Shown: positions 13,500-28,060, numbered from the stretch's first letter. The stretch: 64,000 nucleotides of DNA from Mangifera indica (GCF_011075055.1 NC_058154.1:1364001-1428000); one strand, 5' to 3'. The notes: a model not told the origin generated them from the letters alone. Made by a program: numbers and translations.

Positions 13500-16031
13500 A
13501 TGAAGATGGTGAAAGAAGAGGATCCCATTTATTCAACTTCCTTCAGTCATAATCTCTCACTTCCTGCACCTTATACGTTTGCTCCTCGTATTTCCACAAG
13601 ATCAAGAGGAGGATGGAGAGCCGTAAAATATATTCTGGGTAATGAAATGAAATGGAAATCTTTTTACAATTAGCATTTCCCATGATTCTTTATGTGTACA
13701 TTTTCATTTCATGGATCTTTTGTTGTTTGTATTGTTCAGGAAATGAGACGTTCGAGAAGTTGGCTTCCATGAGTTTGATCGCCAACATCACTGTTTATCT
13801 ACGAACCAGATATAATATGGATGGCATTCTTTTGGTTAATGTGGTTAGTATTTGGTCTGGAACCTCCAATTTAACAGCTATACCAGGTGCTCTGATTTCT
13901 GATACATACCTCGGCAGGTTCAAGACCCTCCTCTTCGGCTCCATATCCTCCTTTCTGGTATAAATATTCATGCCCAAACATAAAAATTATGTCAATTTAA
14001 TAAGATCTGGAATGTGATTGTGTATTCTTTAATGTTAGATAGAATCTTGTGTCTTCCAGGATGATATGGAGGGTTCAATTGATTTCTCTGTAATTTGTTG
14101 GATGGCTGAATTGATTATCAGTTTCCTGTGGATGTGTTCATGTTAACATACATCTTATGTTAATTATAATCTATTAGAACAGTTACACTCTTAGGTAAAT
14201 TCCAAATTGGCAAAACATGGGAGAAATACTGAATTTTTTGTTGCAAAACCCAAAAAAAAAAATATGATGGACTCTTTGTTCAAAGCGGGTCAGGATATTG
14301 GATCAGAGATATTACAGATGATATCAAAGCCACTCCGCGTTTCTCTTGAGTAATAGTGACATAAACCTTAGCGAGGACCAAGTCCCTTAAAGGGGTGTCC
14401 ACTTTGCAATGTGCAACCTCGTTTAAGTTGTCTAAGCTCCTTAAGTCAATATGCATTTTGGGTTGCAAAATCCAATAGCAAAACTATGATGAACCGTGTG
14501 TCTAAAATAAACAATATTTTGACAGAACCAACGATGTTACAAAAACAACTTTGCTATGAATCTTGGAACAAGAATATGTTTATTGAAAATCTGAGGTTTA
14601 TTTTTACAGGGTATGGGAGTTATGACCATTACAGCATGGATACCTGACTTTAGACCCCCGTCCTGCAATGGAAGTGAATGTCAAAAGTCTGAGAACTGGC
14701 AACTGGGCATTCTGTATGCCGGTCTTGCATTACTCGCCATTGGATCTGGAGGCATTAGACCTTGCAACGTTGCGTTTGGGGCAGACCAATTTGATGTTTC
14801 AACGGACAAGGGGAAGCATCAACTAGAGAGCTTCTTCAATTGGTGGTACTTTTCATTTACTTTGGCCCTTATTGTAGCTCTTACTGCGGTTGTCTACATT
14901 CAGACTAATGTCAGTTGGATTCTCGGCTTCGCCATCCCAACCGGCTGTTTTCTTCTCTCTATAATCATTTTCTTGATGGGTTATCATACTTATATTCTCA
15001 AGGAGCCTCAAGGAAGTGTTTTTATTGACATGGCCAAAGTGATCACAGCTGCTATTAGGAAGCGCAAAGTAACTGTCGCCCAAGTTTCAGAAGTCTCCCT
15101 TTACGATCCTCCCTTGCCTGCATCAGTTTCAGAGACGAAAAAAATTCCCCATAGCAATAGATTCAGTTGCCTTGACAAGGCTGCTGTGATACTCAATCCA
15201 AGTGAATTGGATAACCAAGGGAAGGCGAAGAATGAATGGAGATTATGCAGCGTGCTACAAGTCGAACAACTGAAAATGTTGGTGGGAATGTTTCCAGTTT
15301 GGGTTACAGGAATTATCTGTTTCATAGCCATGGACCAACAGAACACCATTGGGATGCTTCAAGCAATTCAGACTAACACAACAATTTGGGGTTTCAACGT
15401 GCCGCCTGGTTGGATGGGCCTAGTATCAATGATTTCACTCTCATCCTGGATATTCATTTATGAACGTATCTGTGTACCTCTGTCTCGTATCCTGACCGGA
15501 AAGAAAAGAAGAATGACAATGAGACAAAGAATTAACACTGGCATTGTGATGTCAAGTTTCAGCTTATTGGTAGCTGGTTTTATGGAACAGAAGCGAAGAG
15601 TCTCAGCTTTAGAACAAAAGTCATTTAAGTCATCTCTAAGTATTCTAGCCCTGGTCCCACAATTTTGCCTCTCAGGATTGACAGAAGCCTTTGCTGCAGT
15701 GGCCTTAATGGAATTTTTAACCACAGAATTGCCAGAATCCATGAGAACTGTTTCGGGGGCAACATTCTTTCTGAGCTTATCAATTGCAAGCTATTTGAAC
15801 TCCTTTCTAGTAAATGTGATTCATGGTATAACTGGTAAAAATGGAGCTGTCCCATGGCTTGGTGGCACTGATCTTAACAAAGATACCCTGGAATATTTCT
15901 ATTTCTTGATTGCAGGAATTGAAGTGTTGAATCTTATATATTTCAATGTCTTTGCATACCGATTTTGTCCTCAAGAAAAAGATCCCAATTCCAGAAAGGA
16001 AGAAAAGCAGGAGATTGCTGAATCTGTTTAA
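13500..16031 (+). CDS. NRT1/PTR family (NPF) transporter, NPF2 type
   Basis: Three exons, 13500-13638, 13740-13957 and 14610-16031, join in frame to give 592 residues, the normal NPF length. Members are proton-coupled major-facilitator carriers of nitrate, glucosinolates, hormones or peptides with 12 membrane helices. Seen here: the first-helix proton-coupling motif in the form ETFEK (residues 49-53), DTYLGRFKTLLFGS after helix 2-3, GGIRPCNVAFGADQFD, ESFFNWWYFS, and the C-terminal FAAVALMEFLTTELPESMR segment. The central loop after RKRKVTV is typical for the family. Wording such as FEKLASMSLIANITVYL and NVVSIWSGTSNLTA recalls NPF2.8 and its relatives, but the subgroup is from memory and the substrate unknown. 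An in-frame ATG also lies at codon 3. Intron 2 (13958-14609) contains unrelated inserted-looking sequence at about 14280-14470. Confidence 0.93.
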
Positions 16032-16199
16032 CTTAATGTTCAAGTTCAACATGAATAATTTAGGTTATTCTTCTTCATCTCTCTCAAGCATGTACATCTA
16101 TTACATTTTTTTCTGTGTTTAGGCAAACTTAGACTAATTCAAACAATCATATTTTTTTATTAACATAAGAAAGTATACAAATTTTGATTATCTTTTTCA

Positions 16200-16430
16200 A
16201 TATGAAAAACCATTCCCATCAAATCATTGTAGGGTTCCATGTACACCTCTTCTTGCAAGTGTCAATGTGGAAATCATTGTTCACATTGAATTGTTGAAGT
16301 TTCCATTCAAAATGAGCAAGTAGAGATGATAGATTCTTACATTTTCATTTCATACCACCGGAGCAAAAGTCTCTTGGTAATCTATCCCATAGGTTTAAGC
16401 ATATCCTTTCACAAATAGGCAACGTTTGGT
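16200..16430 (-). pseudogene. Ty1/copia reverse-transcriptase fragment (decayed)
   Basis: Read on the minus strand, 16409-16349 gives KGYA-stop-TYGIDYQETFAPVV, matching the copia reverse-transcriptase block KGYAQTYGIDYEETFAPV. Further on, 16315-16235 gives EWKLQQFNVNNDFHIDTCKK, the block usually written QLDVKNAFLHGDL. Stops and frame changes show it is dead. No matching LTRs are visible nearby, so it is a fragment of an old insertion just downstream of the NPF2-type gene. Confidence 0.8.
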
Positions 16431-19400
16431 CCGGAAAACTATGCTTGGTGCACGGTTAAGCTACAAAACAACATCTCACCGTCTAATTTGCCGCAAAAAG
16501 ATTGAAGCCATAGGTCGCCTCCAAAAGTGTCAAGTGGAAGAGAGAAAATTCTTTTGGATCGAGAGTGAGAGAGAAACAAAAATATTTTTCCATTGTTTTG
16601 TCTCTTATGCACACTCTAAACTCATCGTTTTAACATTTGCAAATCACACCGTTTTTTAACTAAGTGTAAGCAGCCACTAACCCTGTTAAAAAAGATTTAT
16701 TCTTCTTGGCATCCTCCCTCGAACCAAAACACAGTGCATGACTTGAAAAGGAAGAATAAAACTACAGTATGCCAACAGGGTTCAAACAAACCTTTTGGCC
16801 AAAACTATTTTGTCTTGGCAACAGAACCATGGACCACCTCCAACTAACAAAGCATCAACAAAGCAAATGGCAATCAATCACTTGTGGCTGCAATTTTTTT
16901 GCAAGTTTCTGCAGGACCAATCTACCTGTGACCTTAAGAATTTTGTGACATGCTTGCTGGGTATTTGCTGCTTCCCCTATTGCAGAAAGCTGCAATCATA
17001 TGCTATCATTCCCTGATTAACATATTTAATGTTACAACTGTATTGATTTTAACAGTTTCTAATGCTAACAAATTTCAGTTCTCTATAGGAAAAATGTCAA
17101 AATGGAAAACAGAAATATCTTTGTATGGCTTTTAACCTCCACCAACAGATTCTTCTTCTTCTTTTACTATATATTGGTAATTACAGACCTTCCCATTTCT
17201 CCACTAGTGTAACACCTTGTCTTCCCTTGACCTGTTCTTCTTATTTTATTCCTCAGAATATTTTTCTGCAGAATTAGTATATATGTAGAAAAATTTGTTA
17301 ATGTTTTGTTGCTTGATGAAAATATAGAGAGTGATAAAGTAGTAACTAGTGGATCAAAAGTGAGTATTTCCGCAGGTAGCAAAATCGAAAGAAGATTTTC
17401 TTAATAGAAGAACAAAGCATTAATAGATCTGAAGTTTCACTTTAAGTTATTCTCTGATATTTAACAATTAAGAATATCATCATTTAATCGACTTCGTTTA
17501 TATTGCCCAATAAATTCGGATGAATGAAAGTGGGTTATCTAAGCTTTTCACCTTCTAAATATCATCTTCGGAACTCTAATTTCCAGCATTGAATTTACCT
17601 GCAGAATTTCTTCCACTTTGAAGCAAAAAGTTAAAGAAAAAGCTAACAAAAAAGGACTTTCAAGGGTTCTGTATTTCTCTTCGTAGGACAAAGTTCATAC
17701 CAACTGAAGGCATTGTGTAGGGGGAAAGACTTTGGATCTTGTATTACCCATTTATGTGGAAGTTTCATATTCTTCCTCGCTGAAAGGATGGCAAGAAGTT
17801 GGCTGAGAGCAAAGAGGGTATTATGGTGCACTTGTACAGATCACTTAAGAAGACATATGAAATGATTTTGATATCATTTATAATAACCCTAGTTTAATAG
17901 ACCGAGGTATTATTAAGATATTATCCATTTTGACATATAATTTATCATGATTTTATTTTTGGGTTTTATAACTCAAAACGATTAGAGGCTATTTAATTGG
18001 TCATATTTTAACATCCCAAATAATGTGGCATGTATACACATATCCAATACCTTCTTTTGTTGATGTGGGAGTTGTCTCAGGTTGTCACATGCTGCAAAAA
18101 TCCAAGAAAAAATAACCATAAAACATATAATTTTTTAAGCTATAGAAAGTTTATTAACCATCGTAGACAATTATAATTATATATAACACTTCTATATATT
18201 AAATTGTTATTCTCTGTCACATACAATATGTACTCATGGATTCAATATTTGTGTTTCAACACAGCATCAAAACTGTCGATGATGCTGGGTGGTTTTGGAG
18301 CTTTCAGCCTCCTTCAAGAACATGGCTTTACCAAACCTAACCCAAAAAAAGAAGAAGAAGAAGAAGGAAAGAAAACAACATACAAATGCATGGATAAACA
18401 AATAAAAATATACCCAACAAAGAGGCAAGGCTCTCATTTTGCAAGATAGATACATATAGTTGTAGCCAGCCACCTTGCACAAGTAGATTAATCACTCAAA
18501 GATTCAAAAACAAAGTTTTGTACTGCCATTAAGGAAAACGTAACCTGCATCCTAAGATCTAGATACAACTAATATGCCGATCCAAACCTCAGGATGCAGA
18601 TTATGCTATCCTCATCAATATCATCTCCACATACCAAAAAAAAAGAAATATAATGGAAAGTAACAAGCTTCAATGATGGAGAGCTTGAGTTCCTATTCCA
18701 CATGGGTAATGATAGGATTTTATAATGCGACATAAAGTGAACATGATTTATTCCCTAAGTTGGGCCGATATGTTGTAAATGAACATCATTGATTCTGTTC
18801 CTCTTAGACCAATTATCGGCTAGGATCTTTTTTTACGCAGACAATGATGTTTCGATGTTGACTGCTTTTTGACGGTCACTGAGATCCTCTGTTGCTATAT
18901 AATTGTAAAAAGATTCTCTTCCAAATTATAGTAAAAAACCCACCTCACAGATGTTTAGTATTGTAGAAGAATAAGTCTGCAAATGAAGAATCTAATTCAA
19001 GCTTTCTGATATGCATGTGCTCGTCATGCTCATTCAACGAAAAGTAAGGAGGGCTACATTTGATTTACAGTTGTTGGTCGCCATCGGCTTTTAAACAGTA
19101 GCGTAGCATATTCTATTCTCTCCGCTATTCAAAACAGATTATTCCATCTCCCAAGTATACAGCAGGCTTTGTTTAATTTGACATGCATCAAAATCGTGAG
19201 CAAGTGGCTTAATTGATTAGCGATATTTTCATCACAATAGTGTTCTCTTTAATTGTTCCAATGGCTTCCTATCTATTGGCTGAGTTTTAGGCTAACTTCA
19301 TTGAATTTCTGCAAGTGGAATCTTATTTGTTCTTCTTCTAAACCAAGTAACAAGCGATGAAAATTGATGCCAAGAGTATGCAAATCGAATTTAAGTTAGA

Positions 19401-19577
19401 ATTATGGATATCTATCCAGCTCACATTATGGTATAATAAGAACCTTACTGGAATAGATGCAAAGGCTGTTATATTTTCCAAAGGGGCCTGCATGCAGCTT
19501 ATTCTAAGATAATTCCATTTGCTTAACATAATCTTATTAAAAGATATTAGAATACATTTCAAATATATATTTTCCTC
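16431..19577. other. Intergenic DNA without recognisable genes
   Basis: Short open frames on both strands lack similarity and codon signal. The part next to the copia fragment (16431-16700) may be further retroelement debris. A GAA-rich simple repeat lies at about 18351-18372. No tRNA or other RNA gene was seen. Confidence 0.45.
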
Positions 19578-19740
19578 TGTTAGAATATATCCTAAATATA
19601 CGATTTCCTAGGTTAATAGATATTTTAAATATATAATTTTCTTTTTTACATTATTGTACATTGATTACATTGATTTATATTTCTATAAATTCATGTATTA
19701 TTCAGATATATACAATATATACACACACATATATATTGGT
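19578..19740. repeat. Possible LTR-like retroelement remnant
   Basis: The sequence starts TGTTAGAATATATCC, a start common to plant copia LTRs, and contains a TATA-like stretch followed by ATTCAGATATATACAATATA, which resembles the transcribed part of such LTRs. No second LTR, primer-binding site or coding region was found, so this is a low-confidence solo-LTR guess. Confidence 0.3.
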
Positions 19741-22229
19741 TACTTGGGTTGTCTGTATTTATTAGATAGATAAACTTAATACATAATAATTAAACTCACA
19801 ATCAATACACCAGATAAAGTCGAGGTTTCATAATCTCCCTTTTGCGTCTTCTAACAAATAATTCTCTTTTAAGTTTATTAATAACATAGCTTTTGGCACA
19901 TGAATTGCAAAATCCATCAAGGACTCACTACAGACAGAAATGAAATTAAACTAATAAAAAAATTTAAGTATATATAATCGCAATCATCTCATCTTTACCA
20001 TTGCTTTTCTCGCCAAACATGCAAGATTTTCAACATTGACATTAACACTTTTACTCTTGAGAAAATTAGTTTGTTGTTTCATAAAATATAAAAGACTACA
20101 AAAAGCTATCTCTTGCTTATTCTGGGATTTTGTTTCAATATGTAGGCTAAAGCCAATATACTTTGATTAGAAAATTAGAGCTTTTGGTCTTGAGGTTAAG
20201 ATATTAAAAGTAAATTTTGCATGAGTTGTGTATTGTGCAATCCATTTGCCTTACACACCCTATAGTACTGTTATGTCATGACTATATCCTATTGTAGGCG
20301 TGTGTTGAGAGAATTTTACAAACATTCTTTCATAACAACCCTCATCATGAGAACATAATAAAAAACTATTATGAGAAATTATGTTTCAATTTCATGGGTA
20401 TTACAAAATACTCTGACTACGAAATCTATCCCACACATATTTATGAATATACTAGCTCCTCATGTGTATAATGGGATCATTTTTCACATATGCTCTATGG
20501 ATCGCTAATTATCTATGTGCTGAACAGAATCAGTTCCAAACATGACTACACCCTAACTTAAGGGAAACATGCTTAGAAGACTCATCTCATGTAAAATTGA
20601 ACTATGATATGTTTTTATGTAACTAATGTGCACATACTCGAGTCATTATCATAACTCAAACACTTATTTAGCTTTCACCCTTAACTTTCTTTCATGTCTG
20701 AATGTTGTATGTGCACTTTCTTGGCATGACTTGATATTATCATATACCCTATATGTTCATTCAAATTATCGGGACTTTGCTACAAACGAATGAGCATTTA
20801 CTATGAACGTCTATTCATTTTTTGTTCTAATGCACGACTAAATATCTCAGATTAATGGGTGTGCATCCCTTCCTCTTGTAAATGACTTTCTAATTCACAA
20901 ACATATATAACCATGACCAAATGCAATGCATTCTATGTAATTCAATATAGAGTTTATAAATAAACTTTAAATGATAAGAGGGATTACGAATACAAATGCG
21001 AGATAAAAAAATGAAAATAGTTGATGAGGTATGATTGATTATAAGATAGATGTTCCTACTTACTGATTGTTTATCACTCATACTTTTCTATTTGATTCTA
21101 TATGTGAGACATAACAGTCATGAGACGGTTAGTTAGCGACGGAGCAACATGAGAGGAACTCTTTTTGCAATTTCATAGCCTATTGATGTTTTGTTTATCT
21201 TACATAAATTATGGATTCCGTACACACGCTTGGATATTATGTTTATAACACTTGGTGTTACTTTTGTGATTTGCTTTATCTAAGGGTATTTTGGTAATTT
21301 TGAGTTGTTAATTATTTAATTGTCATTTTATGCATTCAATACGTCAAGTATAACGACCCTTGCAGGTAGGTATGTCAGTGTGAAATCAATTCGTTGAAAG
21401 CACAAAATAAAAAGACTTGGTTCCGTTTGCGTGAAGTTAGGGTCTGGGGTTTGCCAACAATCTGGTCTCCTAACTACCAAGAACTGGGCCTCAGAATCGA
21501 TAAAGACCAAGCACACTCACCAGCTCACTGAATATTTATTGGCCCATTCTATAATTATTAGGCTGGAAAGAGTAAAATTAAAGAAGAAAATTGTACAAAG
21601 TTTGCAATTATTGTGAAGCAACTCTCCCCACTGGTACATATTAAGTGAAAAAGCAAATGACGGTGATCGGACTAGTTATTTCATAGGTTTATGATTTAAT
21701 CAGTTCCACCAAGGATTGGTCGGTTCAATTTATTATTAAATTATAATAAATAAATTTTATTTAAAAATATATAAAAATAAAATTAATCAAAATATTCAGA
21801 CTTATAATAATTAAAATATATCATTTTTAAAGAATAATAACCATTCATTTGATTTCAATAAAAAATATATTTATCTTATGATAAAGAAAAAAACATAATT
21901 CTGTAATTCATTATTTATAGAAAATATTTTAATAAATATAAGATACTATTTTCTCCTTATAAACCTTAGAAATTCATCTAATCTAATCTAAAATAATCAA
22001 ATTACTAAAAAATAATTAAATTTTTTTTTAAATACCTCAAATTTTGGGCAAACCCGATTTTTTAGATTTTGACCAAGTTTAATTGAGTCAACAAGCAAAC
22101 CATTCTTTAATATTACCCAAATTTGAATTAAAACCGATTCTCGATTCAACAGGTTGAACTACCCACTCTAGTTTTCAAAATAGTGTGAAAAAGCATTAGA
22201 AGTTTGCTCATTCTACTATATAGTCGAAT
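19741..22229. other. AT-rich intergenic DNA
   Basis: No gene, RNA or transposon with clear ends is seen. Open frames are short and isolated. Confidence 0.45.
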
Positions 22230-22520
22230 AGAGTATTATATTATACGGTTTTTAAAAAGTAAAATAATAAAAAATTTAATTGACATTTCATCATTTTAGA
22301 AAATCTCATACACCTCTAAAAATTTAAGATTTCTAATATATATTTCTATTATATCATTATTTTTTTAAATATATTAATCTATAATATATAATATATATCA
22401 TATCATATAATACACATATTTATTTAATATATCTTATAATATATATCATTTCTTACTTATATTGTATCATATTATATAATACATATTATATATATAGTAT
22501 GATATTAACACCTATAAATG
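22230..22520. repeat. Copy of AT-rich TATCATATCGTATGATA repeat family
   Basis: The order of blocks (AAAGTAAAATAATAAAAAAT, ATTGACATTTCATCATTTTA, ACACCTCTAAAAATTTAA, TTATATCATTATTTTTTTAA, then stacked ATATCATATCATAT units) repeats what is seen at 63541-63893 and, less completely, at 28725-29225. It is a degenerate copy with unclear ends and no coding potential. Confidence 0.55.
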
Positions 22521-23118
22521 ATCCCATTATATAAACAACATAAAACCATAGATATATATTTTTATTTTTTAATACAAAATTACATAAATTGATAATATCT
22601 CATTTTAGGGAAACTAACTTACCCCCTTTCACCAATGATTATGTCTTTCATTTTTTTTTTTTTCCTTTAACTAGAAGATGAATCAAGTTGTCACAAGTAT
22701 ATATCACTAAAAAATCCTCACAAACTGCGGGAATTGTGTACAATCTGGCTTAATTCACTTAAGGCAGCCTAGGCTTTCAATATCAAGGCTTCATTCTGGC
22801 TGAAAGCAATACTCTAAGGGCTCTATAACCTTGACTTGCTTGCTGGTCTTAAAAAAGTATCATATTTCTTATCATATAGGTGATAAATTTACAGAAGAAT
22901 TTTACACCAATCACTTAAGTCATTTGCACCTTTTACAGGTTGATGACGTACACTGTGATAGCACGCCTGATGTCCTTAGAGTGCAATCATTTGACCACTC
23001 CAGCTTGTCTCAGCATCGAATTCAGATTTGAATATAAGCACACCAAGGAGAAACTTTGTTAGTCATTCCAATATAAATGATGCCAGGACAGATTTTAGCC
23101 TGAAGAAGATAGATATAT
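22521..23118 (-). other. 3' flank of the BEL1-like gene
   Basis: This lies directly downstream of the stop codon on the minus strand and most likely contains the 3' UTR (about 22830-23118). The remainder is AT-rich and empty. The transcript end was not determined. Confidence 0.4.
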
Positions 23119-26100
23119 TCAACCCACAAAATCATGCAAAAGTTGGCCTCCAACAACGTCCCTTCCAAAATGGCGATTCTGTGCTTCATAACCACCCAAA
23201 ACATACCCCTCATTAGTTGTCTCAAGGCCAAGCCCAAATCGCTGAACACTCATAGAAGGATAGGGTTCTGATATACCGATCCCATGATTTTGATGAAGGC
23301 CGAGTGTTAAGGAAACACCACTACTGCCACCTCCCATGCTCACACCAACAGCAGCATGTGGATGCCTTGACATGCTGTCGTAAGACAAGTTTGGGTGTCC
23401 CTCACCTACCGGAATATCAGGAAATTCGTTTCTTGTGCGTTTGGATGGCGTGTCTGGGAACCTGTGGGTGGAGGTGGATGGGTTTTCAGATGGAAGAGAG
23501 TTTGAGGAAGGTAAACGGTCCATTGGGCGATCGGCATTTCTTTCCTCTCCATGGGAAGCTTTCTGATTTTGCCGGGTTTCTAGCATGTGTATCTCTTCAA
23601 CCATTGGCTTCCAAAGCCTAACTCTAGCATTGATAAACCAATTAGAAACCTGGTTCACAAGTGTATATCATCAGAAATTGACTGAATCACTACCCGAAAA
23701 TTCAGAGGCATATTAAAATAACTTATATGTGATCCGGTGATAATTGATCTTGATGCTAGTAGGCACAAACCTTTCAGATACAAGTAACTAAAACAATAAA
23801 TCAACAAGCTAAATAAAATAATGCTCACCTGGCTCCGAGATAGACCAGTTTGTTTTGCCAACATTATCTTGTCCGTATCAGTAGGATAACTGTAATACAA
23901 ATCAATAGCCTGAGAACGTTAATTAACATATGTATCTAAATAAGCTTTTTCCAAACTGAAGAACAGATGTTTTTCAAGCCAAATTCAGCATAATTATTTA
24001 ACTGCGACTCCATATACAAAGACTAAGTTTTGCAGGCAGAAGTTTGTAGTCAAACAATTTTCATGGTAACTGCACTTACGGATGTAGGAAGTGTTCAAAT
24101 AACCATGCCCGGAGAACAGTCACAGCACGCTCAGGAAGTCCCCTTTGGGGTCGCCAAACAGGTTGCCGTTCAAGGAATCCAGAGTTATGTGCAGCTCTAT
24201 GTCCATAAAGACCTCTATCGCTGCTTCCAAATGTGGCAGCCTCTTCTTTCCCATGGTTTATTTGACCTTGAACCTTATTTGTGAACTGAAGCTGGTTGGT
24301 AATTGCATTTGTCAAGCTTCTAAAATGCTTAGACATGGCTTTTAAAGCCAGGTTAGCATAGGGAGCAGCATTGCCAAGCCCGGCAACATACTCAAAAGAA
24401 GCAACTACTGCTTGCATTTGCTGATAGTATTGCTTATATCTCCAGTAAACCTAATGCAGATAAAAAGAACAAAAACGGGGTAAGTTTTCTATACTTCGAG
24501 TCTATGAGAAAAGACAAGGAAATAACAGGTTCATGTGCAAGAACAAGAATCTAATAATCCATGTGCAATAATATTTATAAGATCCCAATCATAACAACTT
24601 GGTGAAACAGGTCACAAATTACTTTATTTTCCAAAGAGGAGAACAAGGAGAAAAAAATTACCACCGACACATAACAATGGTAATGCCTCACTCATGCCCC
24701 CATGTTTTGATGAAGGAATAAATGAACTACATGTTTAACAAACACTTTACAAAAGCACCAAACTGTTGAGCCTGGATAACAATTTTTCATATTTCAATTG
24801 TGTTAGTCACAGGTAACTTGTCTCTTCAAGCCATGCACCATCCTCACTAGAAAATCAACAGTAGAGTTCGGCACAAGATAAAATGACATGGAGATTGGCG
24901 TTTACCATTCATAAAGCAGAAAAAATAATATTCAACTCTAGCAAAGAAGAATAGTTAGATTCTTAACAAAGCTAAAATTTTATATTATAATTAAGACAAC
25001 TGTACAACACACAGACAACTAAATAACTTCAAAAGATTTTGTTAATATAATTTTATGCGTACACACAGATCATAAATGATACTGACTAGTTAAGAGACAA
25101 ACCAGAAAACCACCACACAAAAACTGATATTAATCCAAGCCTTACTAGTTTACCTACCAGTCAAAGTCAAGTTTCAACGAGAAGCTATGCTAACTAGACG
25201 TATATCAAATGATTATCAGGAAACACAGAATTGAATCAGCTTGTAATAATGTATTACAACTAAGATAAATTAGACCACTCAACAAGAAATCATTCACCAT
25301 TACTTTCAACCCTTTGTATGACAAGTAAAACAAATTTAACAGGCCAATAAGTTACACATCCCTTGCCTTTGATTTACTCCAGACCATAGGCGCTGGCCTA
25401 TGTCTTTTTTCCCCAATCAAACTGCCTTAAGTCAAAAGAAAACCAGCGAGACATTTGACATTGAATATTTTCTAGAACTATTGATTGTGTGGCCAATATT
25501 TCTCATGAGTTTGCTTTCCCACTTCAGCATAAAAATAATGTGCAACAACACTCCAATTATTAAAGAAAACTAATAATATCCAATCCTATAGCACCTTTTT
25601 CAAATTCTCTCATCAGTTTGTCAAATTTATCCTTCAATAATATCGATAAAGCAGCAATGGGCAAATATCAAATAAACTTCAAAACACTATTTCAGCTTAA
25701 CAACTGCATTCACTTGATGGTGCACAAAATATCATGCAGGGATCGACGGGTCCAGGCACAATATCAATTCATATGCCAACAAGCAAAAGGAGTTGCACAT
25801 GGAAGAATTATAACATCTAAACCCTTTACCTAATTATATGCCTTGTGAGCGGCCAGAATTACATCTAACTAGATAACTCAGCAAGTTTAGACAAAGTACT
25901 GAACAGAGGCCAATCCATATGAAAAAGGAGACACCTAATTTTCCTCTACACTCTTCTTCTCTAGGTTTGCATCACCATTATGCTGTTTACAAGCTTTTTT
26001 GGAGTATAGATCTTTTCAAATGGATTCTTTCAATCACTTTAAGCACATTACGCTCCAAACTTGGCAAAGGTGTCGCCTGTTTAACTCTTTCTATGGTTGT

Positions 26101-27565
26101 CAGACACTTTATAACACTAATCTCTGTGCATATATTCCTTCCTATCACCTTTTCAATAAAGATGATTTTGTAATCACCGAGGCCATCTATTCATCAACCA
26201 CAAGAATCTAATTCATACAGAATAAACTTGAGGAAGGTATAAATTACACATTCTCTTAAACAAATCAGCATAGATAACATTCTCCATTGTTACAAGAACT
26301 ATCAGTAATTTATTTACCGTACACCAGTACAAAAAAAAGCTCCTATGATAAGAAATATTATTTGAGTTCATTAGAAAGAGATGTCGAAGGAAGATTGAAA
26401 AGGATAGTTAATGACACTGAGCCATGAGAACTTAAAATTACATGACTAAGCTGCAGAAAAGGAGTTGTAAAATGACTACTCAATCGAATATGAAACATGA
26501 ACTATCTCAAAATAAAAACCTTTAAAGAAAAACGAGTTGGATTTAAGGAAAAAAAACTGAAATAGGGGGCACTGATGAGAACAGCATTATATCAGAGTAA
26601 AGAAAGCAAACCTCGTCGAGCATAGAAAGCAGCCTGGACTTCTTACTTGTGTTCTCACTACCTTCTCCAACACCAAGAGGATCATCAACAAGTCCACTAG
26701 AGCTTAAATTTACTAATGGAGGATCCATTAACGAAGAATGAACAGTCATTTTTTCGGCGTATATAGCCTGACCAACATCGCAAATCTCCTCCAGCAACTG
26801 CTGTGCAGGTTTTAAGAATTTAGATCCTCTCAAAATCGAAGAATAACCCGTAAATGGTCCGAGAGGGACGGAACTCCTAGATGGCTCATTGGAGGTGGAG
26901 CCACCGCCACTACCGCCAACAATTCCTGTAGCGATATATCCACCAGGGCTAGTAACTTTATCTCCATAAATTGTGGACCCATATCTTTGAAGATTTAGCT
27001 CTAGAGGAAGATTGTTTTGGTTGTTACTGTGAGAAGATAAAGATAAAGATAAGGGTTCGGGTTTAAAGACAACAACTTCACCACTACCACCATTATAGGA
27101 CTGATCAAAATCTCTAAGGTTTTGGAGGTTATGTGGGGCGTAAAGAAAGGGGCTATTGTTAATATCTTGAATGGAACTAGGGTTGAGATGCAAAGAAGAC
27201 TGAGGATCCAAATAAGGATGGAGTGAAGTAGAAGTAGAAGAAGAGCCATTAACGATCCCACCAACAAAACCCATTAAATTCATACCTTCTTCTTTAACAA
27301 CAGAAACTGGGTTAGCTTTAATGGGGTCAGCAGAAGCTGAGATTGGATTGTTGTTGTGGTGGAAGTCGTGGCCACTGGAGTTGGCACAGTTAAGCAAATC
27401 TGAAGAGAGAAGTGAAGGATCGTACAAAGGGAGTAAACCCGTGCAGCCTTGAAGAGTAGCCGTTGATTCAACACAGCCTGAATGGTTTTGAGCCACAATT
27501 CTTAGTTTATCTCTTCTGCTTTGTTGTGGGACATGGTAGGGCTCAAAACCCTCCGCCATAAGCAC
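23119..27565 (-). CDS. BEL1-like TALE homeodomain transcription factor
   Basis: Four exons on the minus strand, 27565-26612, 24450-24080, 23889-23829 and 23649-23119, give 638 residues. BEL1-like proteins act in the nucleus as heterodimers with KNOX proteins and control meristem, organ and ovule development. The SKY box lies at about residues 240-265 ([16 protein letters not shown]). The BELL domain runs across the first splice ([41 protein letters not shown]). The homeodomain has the three-residue loop PYP of the TALE class (FLHPYPTDTDK) and the recognition helix [19 protein letters not shown]. The C-terminal [11 protein letters not shown] is the short conserved motif of the family. The 61-nt third exon is typical of BELL genes. 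The BLH1 subgroup is likely from the [18 protein letters not shown] start and LLHDFVG end, but was not tested. An alternative start is M3 (27559). Confidence 0.95.
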
Positions 27566-28060
27566 AAAGAAAGGAAAAGAAAAACCTCACCACTACACAG
27601 AAGAAAGAAGAAAAGAGAAAAACAGTTGCTACTTAAAAGGTAGATGAGGAGGTGTAAAGATACAAGAGAGGATGATAGTGACGGTGAAAGAGAGGGAACT
27701 GTGAAAGAGATGTCGCGATGATGAAATGAAGGGTTATCATGATCTTCAGAGCTGCCAATATGGCAGAGAGAGCGCAGGTTAACAGAGATACGTGGAGTGA
27801 AGAGATCGAGAATCGGAGTATAAGGTGCTCACTTCACCCATCCTAATAACACACTCTTACTAAGAAAACTTTCCTACAATCACTCACTCTCACACAAACA
27901 CACAACACAACGCAACACAACACAACCCATAAACAACAAAATCTTTGTTTGTCACTCGCTCGCTCGCTCGCTCTCACTCTTGGCCATGTCTTTTTCCATA
28001 ACGAAGGCTCTGGTAAGCATAGGGTTTCGAGCAACCGGACAACCACCGGCTATTTCCGGT
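27566..28060 (-). promoter_or_regulatory. Leader and proximal promoter of the BEL1-like gene
   Basis: Upstream of the start codon on the minus strand the DNA is rich in GA/CT runs, including a (GAGC)n-like microsatellite near 27956-27975 and CA-rich stretches near 27893-27925. BEL1-like genes commonly have long leaders, sometimes with an intron, but no leader intron can be fixed here. Open frames in this stretch are low-complexity artefacts. Confidence 0.4.

Noticed and set aside
27843..28046. Open frame on the minus strand upstream of the BEL1-like gene
   Set aside because: It reads through CA- and GAGC-type simple repeats and lacks any protein-like pattern; it is leader or promoter sequence.
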